Assembly (NCBI RefSeq): GCF_020166495.1
Contig: NZ_JAINZS010000002.1
Location: 1-64,000, forward strand
Reading direction: 5' to 3'
Length of the DNA: 64,000 nt
Source of the DNA: Robertkochia aurantiaca
GTDB taxonomy: Bacteria; Bacteroidota; Bacteroidia; Flavobacteriales; Flavobacteriaceae
Part shown: positions 9,071 to 19,700 of the stretch, piece by piece
Layout of the letters: each line of letters opens with the position of its first letter
Numbering within the stretch: position 1 is the stretch's first letter
Translations under genes and position numbers: made by a program
Notes under the pieces: model-generated
Database searches by the model: none
What the model was told of the DNA's origin: nothing
The model's input: the letters and a program-made list of their open reading frames with translations, nothing else

Positions 9071-10483
9071 TTGTCAGGCATTCATCACATATTATATAAA
9101 AAAGATAGTATCACTCTGGTAAACGCTGAATCAGGTACGAAACACCTGCTTACAGAATTGCTCCTCGAAGGGGAAATTACAGATGCTTTGCCTTTTCGAT
9201 CCGGTCTTGCATTTTTATATATCAATAATTCACTTGATGATGTAATCGCTTATTTAAGCTTGTTAAATACAGGGCTAACCCTGGCACTGCTTAAAAATGA
9301 TTTAGAGGCTTCGCTGAAAACTGATCTGGAGTCCAAATATCGTCCTAACCTGATTTTTGACCCAAAAAGAAATAAGATCCCGAATACAAAACAACTTGCC
9401 ATTACAAACCATGAGATCGGTTTATCCTTTTTCATATATGACCGGGGTTCAACTGGTAAAATCGATCCGAGAATAAAGGTGCTCCTATCTACTTCAGGCA
9501 CCACGGGATCCCCGAAGTTTGTCAAACTTTCTGGTGAAAATCTCTGGGCAAACGCCGATTCAATCGCTTCCTATCTACCTATAGAAAGATCAGATACAGT
9601 ACCTCTGAACCTTCCATTAAATTACTCCTATGGCCTTTCTGTTTTACATTCTAACCTATTGAAGGGTTGCACTCTGGTAACCAACGTTCCGGACATTATC
9701 AGTCCTGAATTTTGGACGGGATTCAACAAATATGGTTATAGTACGCTAGCCGGGGTTCCTTTTGTTTATGAACTTTTAGATCGTATAGGTTTTCGGAACA
9801 AAGACCTGCCATCGTTAAGGTATTTTACTCAGGCCGGAGGAAATTTAAGCGAACCCCTGAAAAGAGCATTCTATACGTACAGCAAAGAAAAAGATAAAGA
9901 GTTTTATATCATGTACGGACAGACGGAAGCCTCTGCACGTATTTCCTATGTACCTTACGACCAACTTCCCGCAAAAATAAATTCAATCGGAACTCCCGTC
10001 AAAAACGGAAAACTATATATCGATAGCGAGAATCATGAATTGCTATATGAAGGCCCTAACATTTTTGGAGGTTATGCAACGAGTATGGAAGACCTGAAGT
10101 CTTATAAAAACATCCCTGTGCTAAGAACCGGCGATATTGCCCGTCAGGATGAAGAGGGATTCTTCTATATCGTAGGAAGACTGAAAAGATTCGTAAAACT
10201 TTTCGGCAACCGAATTAACCTGGATGAATTGGAACGTTTCTTAAAAGAAGAGTGTCCGGGGGCCTCTCTGGCATGCGACAATATTGAGGACAAATTCATT
10301 CTTGTTTCCATAGTGGGAGACCCCATGGCTTTCCAAAACGTGAAGCAATCGCTATTTGAGAAATTTAAAATACACCCTTCATCTGTTAAACTGCAATTCG
10401 TCAAAGAGATGCCATTGACCAAAAACGGAAAAACAGACTACCAAGCTCTTTCAGTTATGTATGCTGATGATTCACAGCCATAA
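9071..10483 (+). CDS. AMP-forming acyl/amino acid-activating enzyme
   Basis: A 470-residue ANL-superfamily adenylating enzyme. It has the ATP loop STSGTTGSPKFVKLSGEN (about residues 142-159), the A5-type motif YGQTEASARISYVP (about 286), RTGDIARQDEEGFFYIVGR (about 346) and the catalytic Lys in LTKNGKTDY near the C-terminus. It would adenylate a carboxylic acid and load it on the adjacent carrier protein. The start is TTG at 9071: no in-frame ATG lies nearby and the frame begins 2 bases after the ACP stop, so translational coupling is likely. The acid is unknown. Confidence 0.88.
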   Translation: MSGIHHILYKKDSITLVNAESGTKHLLTELLLEGEITDALPFRSGLAFLYINNSLDDVIAYLSLLNTGLTLALLKNDLEASLKTDLESKYRPNLIFDPKRNKIPNTKQLAITNHEIGLSFFIYDRGSTGKIDPRIKVLLSTSGTTGSPKFVKLSGENLWANADSIASYLPIERSDTVPLNLPLNYSYGLSVLHSNLLKGCTLVTNVPDIISPEFWTGFNKYGYSTLAGVPFVYELLDRIGFRNKDLPSLRYFTQAGGNLSEPLKRAFYTYSKEKDKEFYIMYGQTEASARISYVPYDQLPAKINSIGTPVKNGKLYIDSENHELLYEGPNIFGGYATSMEDLKSYKNIPVLRTGDIARQDEEGFFYIVGRLKRFVKLFGNRINLDELERFLKEECPGASLACDNIEDKFILVSIVGDPMAFQNVKQSLFEKFKIHPSSVKLQFVKEMPLTKNGKTDYQALSVMYADDSQP

Positions 10484-10698
10484 AAGTCAGTACTCCAGCA
10501 CAAAGTTTTCAAAGAAAATCATAGGCTTTTGTAGCGTTAAATTTCGAATATAAATAGCAAAAAATAAGCTGTTTCAGGTTAAGGTAGTTTTAACGAAAAT
10601 TGCTCTATTTAATCGATATAACCCAAAGGGTTAGGCAAATAATGTTGACTTTTGACACAATAGCACTTACCTCCTCTATTAAATTGATTCATAGCACC

Positions 10699-10718
10699 TT
10701 AAATCACTAATGATTTAA
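10699..10718. promoter_or_regulatory. Perfect inverted repeat before the giant exported protein
   Basis: TTAAATCA-CTAA-TGATTTAA is an 8-bp perfect inverted repeat ending ten bases before the ATG at 10729. It could be a repressor operator or an RNA hairpin that hides the ribosome entry site. The remaining gap from 10484 holds nothing else I recognise. Confidence 0.45.
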
Positions 10719-10728
10719 TACGTGGTGT

Positions 10729-13700
10729 ATGATTCGATCTTTACTCTTAAAAAGCAATGAACAATATTCTGAAGGTAAAAGCAACTCACTGTTTTGTACG
10801 GTTATTTTTCTTTTTTCTTTCCTGGTAATTTCTCCGGTTTTTTCTCAAAATGTAAGCTGGGGCTCCACAGGCCTTGTAGGGGAAAAGGTAAATAATCCCA
10901 CTTCACTTGATTTTGCCCCGAACGGTAAATTATATGTTTCTCAACAAAATGGTCTGATCTGGGAATATACCATCGAAAGGGATGATGCAGAACCGGGTAA
11001 TGGTACCTACACCATAGTTGATGATAATACCATAAGCCTGATAGCGAATAACACCCCTAATCACAATGACGATGGAGAGATAAACAGTACAAAAACACGT
11101 CAGATCACAGGCATATTGGCTGCAGGAACCCCTGAAAATCCAATTCTTTATGTCACCTCATCCGACTGGAGAATCGGGGGTAAGAACGAGCCCGGAAATG
11201 ATATCAACCTTGACACGAATTCCGGAATTCTGACCCGGCTGCGCTGGGACGGTAATTCATGGGTGAAAACAGACCTGGTCAGGGGGTTGCCCCGTTGTGA
11301 AGAAAATCACTCAACCAATGGAATGGATCTCTTTGAATTAAACGGGGAGACTTTTCTTTTTATCCAGCAAGGCGGAAATACCAATATGGGAGCTCCGAGT
11401 AATAATTTTGCGGGGTCTTCAGAGTATTATCTGGCCGGTGCTCTACTGGTGATAAATCTCAGTCAACTGGAAACCATGGAGAATTCGAATGGTGGGCCCT
11501 ATACAGATCAACGCGATGGGGTCACCAGGTTTATTTATGATCTTCCAACCCTGAATGATCCGGAACGTGAAGATATCGATAACGATCATCCTGACTTTCC
11601 TTATGAATCAGGTCATCCACTATATAACGCAACCATCGATATTGGAGATCCTTTTGGAGGAAACAATGGGTTGAACCAGGCATTTTCAGAAAATGCAGGG
11701 CCTGTACAGATCTTTTCCCCGGGATACCGAAACGCATATGATGTGGTGGTTACGGAAAACGGTAATATTTACACCTACGATAACGGTCCCAACGGAGGTT
11801 GGGGCGGACCACCGGTAATAAGAACAGAAAAAGGTAATCTTAAGGGAGATGATTCATCCACCACCTTCGATGCTTCTGACGGTGATTATGTGACCAATGA
11901 ATTTAATTACTCGAACGGCAAAACCCACAGTGATCAATTGCATTTCGTTGGAAATATAACAGATTCCTTTAATTCCTATTATGCCGGTCACCCGGTGCCA
12001 ATTCGTGCATTCCCCGGACAGGCAGGTGTTATTGAATATGAGTACAATGGTGATGAATGGGTAGAATCAGGTTCTTATGATTGGGCTGATCTGATTTCGG
12101 GAGTATCAGGATATTTTCAGAACAGTTTCAGCATGGCCGATTTTCCTGATGATCCCAGGCAGGCCGAATATACAACCGATGATCAGAATGCACCCGGTAT
12201 CAGAATACTTGATTTCGTAAAGTCTTCCACCAACGGAATGTGCGAATACACCGCATCCAACTTCAGCGGCGCCTTAAAGGGATCATTGCTTGCAGCCTCC
12301 TTTAATGGAGATATAAACTGGTATAAATTGAATTCTAGCGGGAATGGTCTCGAAGAAAAAGACAATGAATTCTTAACGGGTTTTGGAAGCATTCCCCTCG
12401 ATGTTATAGCCCAGGGGGATGACGATATTTTCCCGGGAACCATTTGGGCAGCCACTTACGGAGCAGACGATATTACCGTTTTTGAACCCGCAGATTTTGG
12501 TGAATGTCCTAAGGAGGGCGAATCCAAATACGATCCCCTGGCAGATTACGATCTCGATGGTTTTACCAATGAAGACGAGTCATTAAATAAAACCGATCCA
12601 TGTTCTGCCGGGAGTAAACCCAAGGACGCTGACGGTGATTTTATATCCGATCTAATGGATGAGGATGATGATAATGACGGCATCATAGACAGCGAAGATC
12701 CTTTCGTGATCGATCCGGATAATGGTTTGACGACCGAATTACCGGTAGATCATCCATTTTGGAACAATGACCCCGGTACAGGATTTTTTGGACTCGGTTT
12801 TACCGGACTTATGCTAAGTCTTGATTCTGAAACGGAGTATCTTGATTTATTTGATACCGACAACATGTCCTTTGGCGGAGCCGGAGGAAAAGCCACCGTA
12901 GATGAAACCAGTTCGGGGACTGCAATGGGAGAGTCTAACAATCAAGAATATGCCTTTCAGTTTGGGGTCAATGTCGATGATACCTCTAATCCGTTTACCT
13001 TACATGGAAAAATAGAAACACCTTTCGATGGTAGTGCACCCTTGCAAGGACAATCTTACGGTATTTTCCTGGGTAATGGTGACCAGGACAACTTCTTGAT
13101 GGTTGCCATAAACGAAGGAACCAATTCTTCAGATGAAGTATCAGGAATTCTAATATACACAGAAGACGAAGGAAAGATAAAGGAAAACAGTTATGATATT
13201 CCCGGTTTAACAGGCGCCGCCGGGGTTGACTTATATATCGGCGTCAATCCATCAAATCAGATAGCCTATATATCATACTCCCTTGACAACGGAAAAACCC
13301 TTCAATCTGTCGGGATTCCCGTCAAGCTAAACCCAGACTGGTTTAATGCGGATGATAATATGGGGCTGGCTGTCGGAATAATCAGCACATCCGGGAGTTC
13401 TTCATCTCCCTTTACCGCTACCTGGGATTTTCTGAATGTAACCGAAGATCAACCTAACACTCTTTCTGTTACCCCCAATGAGTTAGATTTCGGACAACTT
13501 TCTATAGATGGTAGTGGGGCTGAACTCAGTATCGAGGCCATCAATGAAGGCGGAGCAGAAGACCAGACCGTAGAAATTACCGCTATTAATGTGCTGAATG
13601 ATTCTGAAAACATCTTTATTGTTGGCACCAATTCGCCTCTATCTATTGCCCCGGGTGCCAAAAAACAAATTTCGGTCATGGCAGAACCAAAGAGCAATTT

Positions 13701-16700
13701 GGGGATCTACACCGCTACTTTAGAAATTCAGCATTCGGGAGTCAACTCCCCCCTTTCCATACCTCTCAAGGTTGAATTTGCAGACATTGCTGTCTTAAAA
13801 CCAATCCTTAGAATCAATGCAGGGGGTGGTAACGTCAACAGCAGCGACTCCGGACCTGACTGGACAGAGAACAATTTTAACGGAAGTGGTATCCGAACGA
13901 ACTACACTGTGAACACAGGAAACGTTTATAATTCTAGCTTTGCTTTCGGTGCCAGAGACAACAGTATTCCGGAATACATAGATGAAGCTACCTTCGATGC
14001 CATTTTTGATCAGGAAAGATATGACCCGGGCAGCGCTCCGGAAATGGAATTTGCCATTCCTTTGGAAAACGGCGATTACGTTATAAGACTTTATTTAGGT
14101 ACGAGTTTTGAAGGAACAAACAGCCCTGGGAGCAGGATATTCGATATACTCATTGAAAACGAGATTAAGGTCGACAATTTCGATCCGGTAGAATCTTTTG
14201 GCTTTGCTGTAGCGGGAACTGTATCAATTCCGGCCACCATTACAGATGGAGTGCTGAACCTATCATTTAATCATGATACTGAAAACCCGAATATCAATGC
14301 CATAGAAATTCTCACACAAGAGAGTTTTACCGGAGTTACAGCAGTAATAAAAAGTAATCTTAACTCAGGAATTGCACCGCTGGAAGTTACGTTTGATGCC
14401 ACGGGATCCAGTGCTGTTAACGGAATTACCGAATATTACTGGAATTTTGGAGATGGAAATACCTCCTCTTCCGCAATTGCAGATCACTTATATGAGTCCC
14501 CGGGTATTTATCAGGTACTCCTTACAGTTAGTGATGGTATAAATACAGACAGCGCTTCAACTACGATAACAGTCAACGAATCAATTCCGAATAATGACTT
14601 TAGTCTGGCAATTAATGCCGGTGGGCCCGAGGAAATCTTTGATGGAATTACATTCGAGGCAGATGATTATTTTTCAGGTGGAACCACTTATAAGAAAACC
14701 GGTCTCGATTTGCCTGCAATCTATGAAACCGAAAGAAATGCCAACCCTCCGGTATTCGCATATCAGATCCCGGTACCAAACGGAAATTATACCGTTGACC
14801 TCCATTTCGCCGAAATCTTCTTTGAATCATCCGGAAAGCGAATATTCGATGTTTACATAGAGAATGACCTCGTACTGAACGATTTCGATATTGTTAAAGA
14901 TGCAGGCTCCCTCACCGCTGTTATTAAATCTTTCGTTACAACAGTCGAAGATGGAAATCTAGACCTGTATTTTTCAGCTGAAGCTAATGAAGGAGGTGTT
15001 AACAGGCCTAAGGTATCGGCTATTCACATCAAAGGTAACGGAGACCAACAAAGCGATATTACGGTAGCCGAAATAGCTGACCAATATGATGAGGTTGGAA
15101 ACATTCCCGAATTAAGTGTTACCGCATCAGGAGGTTCTCCGGAAGAAAATTTCACCTACGATATTTCCGGTCAACCCAATGGTATCTCTATTGAAAGCAC
15201 CAATGGCCAGATCATTGGTATCATAGAAGAGAGCGCACTCACCGGGGGCGTTGAAGGTAATGGCGTACATGAAGTTACAATCACCGTATCAAAACCATCA
15301 TCTGAATCGGTTTCCACCACATTTTTATGGGCTATAGGTACCTTCGATGATCAATGGACATTATATGGTGAAAACACCAATTATACCGCCAGAAGCGAAA
15401 ATTCCTTTGTACAGGCCGGGGAAAAATTCTTTCTCTTCGGAGGTCGCCAAAGTCCAAAGGACATGGATGTTTATAATTATAAAACAGACAGCTGGTCTAC
15501 ACTTCCGAACTCACTGCCCTTTGACTTCAATCATGTTCAGGCAGTGAGTCACGAGGGACTTATATGGGTAATGGGAGGTTTTCAGGACAATAATTTTCCA
15601 GACGAAATACCCATGAGTCATATATGGATCTTTGATCCGCTGAATAATCAATGGTTCCAGGGGCCTGAAATCCCGGAACAAAGACGCCGCGGATCTGCAG
15701 GAGTAGCTTTCAAGGACGGTAAATTCTACCTTATCGGAGGAAATACTTCCGGTCACAACGGTGGATATGTACCATGGGTTGACAGCTATGATACCTTTAC
15801 CGGGGAATGGACCGTTCTGGAAGATGCGCCCCATGCCAGAGATCACTTTCAGGCAGTAGTGTATCAAAATGAAATATATGCCATTGCAGGTCGTCTCTCA
15901 GGTGGAGACGGGGGGTATTTCGCTCCTCTTATCCCGGAGGTCGATGTATTCGATATAACGACCAATAGTTGGAAAACACTTCCTGCCGGCTCTAATATCC
16001 CTACCCCTAGGGCAGGTGCGGCTGCAGCACTGTTTCAGAATAAAGTATACATTACCGGAGGTGAAGTCAAAGCCGAAGATTTCGCTTTAACTTCTACCGA
16101 GGTATTCGAACCTGTCTCCGGAACCTGGAGCCAGGCAGCCGATTTGAATGCCGGGAGACATGGAACGCAATCGATCGTTTCAGGAAACGGAATCTTTATT
16201 ACGGGAGGATCACCTGAAAGAGGAGGAGGTAGTCAAAAGCTCATGGAGTTTTACAACTACGGTATCCCTTCGGGTGATGTTATTACCGAGAGTACATTAT
16301 TAACTCCATTGGAAATTGAAATAATTGCCAAAGGTAGTGGGGAATTAAATCTCGAAAGTCAGAATGGTAATCAGGCAGTATTTATAAATGACATTATACT
16401 TTCAGGAGCCAATCCGGAACTTTTTGACATCGTAGAGTCACCAACTAAAAACTTCCTCTTGGAACCCAACAGCAAAAGATCCATTACTATTAACCATCTC
16501 GGGACTAATGCCGGTGATAATGCAAAGCTGACAATAACCTATAATAACTCTAAAGAAATCGTCGTCGACCTTAATTCGGTCAATGAAATTTCAGGAGATG
16601 ACTATTTTCCCGTATTCAGAATCAATGCCGCAGGGCCTAACGATTTTGCTTCCACAGATGACGGTCCCGTCTGGCTGGCTAATCCTGTAAATGGTGCATA

Positions 16701-19700
16701 TTTAACCGATGCGTACCAGGTGAACACAGGAACAAACACCAATGCAACTTTTGCATTCGAAGCCAGAGATTCTTCTATTCCTGAGTACATTGACCTTAAC
16801 ACCTTTCAAGAGCTCTTTTCCTTTGAGAGATATGACCCGGCATCAGGAGAAGAAATGGAATTTAAAATTCCTCTTCCAAACGGAGATTACAAAGTGAGAC
16901 TTTACCTGGGAAACAGTTTCGAAGGTACCTCGACGGTGAACTCAAGAGTATTCGATATCTTGATAGAAGGTGAACAGATCATCAACAATTTTGACCCTGT
17001 TGCCACATTCGGCCACAAGGTAGCCGGAGCGATCACTTCTGAAGTAACCCTAAAAGACGGTGAACTCGATATATATTTTTCAAGAGAGGTTGAGAACCCT
17101 GTTATTTATGCTGTAGAAATACTGGGAACTACAGAAATGTCTGAGATAAAAGCTGTGGCAACTTCCAATACTGAATCAGGCACCATTCCTTTAGACATTA
17201 ACTTCGATGCTTCTTTATCTGAATCTGACTCGCCTATCACCACTTACCTTTGGGATTTCGGTGACGGTAATTCTGCCGAAGGATCAAATGTAACTCATCA
17301 GTATGAACAAGCCGGTGTTTTTACAGTCGTGCTAACCATAACAGATGAAGCCGGGAATACTGATCAGGATAATTTGACAATTTTTGTAAATAATAGTCCG
17401 GAATCTGTAACATCCTATCTGAGGATCAATGCCGGAGGAGCTGAAGATTTAATGGCTACCGATCAGGGGCCGGACTGGTTAAGTAATCCGACAAATGGTT
17501 TATATGAAACCGAAGCGTATTCGGTTAATACCGGAAACAATACTACGACCAACCTTACATTTGAAGCACGACATATGTCTTTGCCCGATTATATTGATCA
17601 AAATACGTTCAATGGCATCTTCGGCACGGAGCGATACGATCCGCAGAAATTACCTGAAATGACTTTTGACATACCACTCCCAGATGGTGACTACCAGGTG
17701 AATCTTTTTATGGGAACATCCTTTGAGGGTACCAGTTCAGTGGGTACAAGAGTTTTTGATATCCAACTGGAAGGGAATACGGTAATCGATAATTTTGATC
17801 CCGTCGAGGCATTCGGTTTCGCCTCAGGCGGAATGCTAAGTCTGCCTGTCTCTGTAAGTGATGGAATCCTTTCGATCTCCTTTATTCATGAATTAGAGAA
17901 TCCGCAGGTTAATGCGATAGAAATCATGGAGGTTAAAGACATGATCAGTCTGGAAGCCTCTTTAGAGGCAGAGCCTGTTCAAGGTTATGCCCCACTAATG
18001 GTTACGTTTAAAGGTAGTAACTCATCCGGAACCAATGCAATTGAAAAATACAACTGGGATTTCGGCACCGGGGATTATTCGGAAAAGGCAGACACAACTT
18101 TTACGTACCAAAACGAAGGAACGTACCAAGCGGTTTTGAAAGTAACCGATTCAGAAGGAAATCAGGCTGAAGCTGTCCAGGAGATCATAGTTGAACCAGC
18201 TCCGGAATTAAATGCTAGAGCATCAGCAGATCCAATTGAAGGAATTGCCCCTCTGGAAGTGGCCTTCAACAGTAATGAAAGTGTTTCTGAATTAGGGATT
18301 GTTTCTTATTTCTGGGACTTTGGAGATGACTTATCAACATCTGAAGAGGCAAACCCTACTTTCACATTTCAAAACCCTGGTGAATATCGCGTTATACTCA
18401 CAATTGAAGACGAAATAGGCCAATCTGATTCTGATACCTTGGCCATTAAAATTGAACCTGTTAACGATATTGAAGCTATAGCCTTAGCGACTCCGGAAAC
18501 GGGTCAAGCTCCTCTTGAAATACAGTTCGACGGAAACGCTTCAACCAGTAGCTATGAAATTACGACTTACCTGTGGAACTTTGGTGACGAAACGACCAGC
18601 GACGAAATAAACCCTATTCATACTTATGAATCTCCTGGGGAATATGAGGCTGTTCTTACAGTCGAAAATGAATTCGGGCAATCAGATTCTGATACGCTTC
18701 TAATCTCGGTTAGCCCTGTTGATGATATAATAGCTGTTATAACAACAGACGGCAATTCCGGGACAGCACCTTTTGAAGTCTCCTTTTCGGCTGAAGCATC
18801 ATTTAGCAGCTATGCTATTACAGAATATTTATGGGATTTTGGCGACGGCACAACCAGTACAGAAATGAATCCTACCCATACATTTAAATATCCCGGAGGG
18901 TACCAGGTAAAACTTACCGTGACCGATGAACAGGGTAATACCGATACGACTATCCAGAACATCGTGGTTGAGTATCCGGTAAATGCCGGAAATATCGTTC
19001 TAAGGATTAATTCAGGCGGACCGGAAATCACCTACAGTGGTAATGAATTCAATGAGGATATTTATTTCGAAAACGGAATTATTGAATCATTCGTCGGCAA
19101 CAGTGTTCCTGAACTATATCAGACCATAAGAACTTCTGATACAAAAGAGTTGAACTACGAAATTCCGCTGCCAAACGGGACCTACAATTTGGTCTTACAT
19201 TTTATTGAAAATGAATTTTCTGATAAAGACGGAGATGGAACAGATGACAACGAAGATGATGACCCGAATAATGATGACGACGACAAAAAACCGAATAAGC
19301 GTAAATTCGACGTATGGCTGGAAAATGGATTGGTTCTGAATGACTACGATATTTTTGAAATAGCCGGAGTTGATAAACCTGTTAAAGAGGTGTTTTCGAT
19401 AAATGTCTCTGACAATAATCTGAATATCGATCTTTCATCACTTCCGTCAGATGGCGGAAAGGGACAACCTCTGATCGCTGCCATTGAAGTATTTGGTATA
19501 AATATCGGAAAAACCACCCCTCCGGTAGCCCTGATTACTGCCTCTCCCCTTTCGGGTGAGGTTCCTCTGGAGGTTTCCTTCACGGGCAGCACCTCCGTTG
19601 ATGACCTGGGAATAGCTTCTTATTCATGGGATTTTGGAGATGGTAACACTTCAGAAGAAGCTGATCCGGTACATACTTTTACCCAGGTGGGAATATATGA

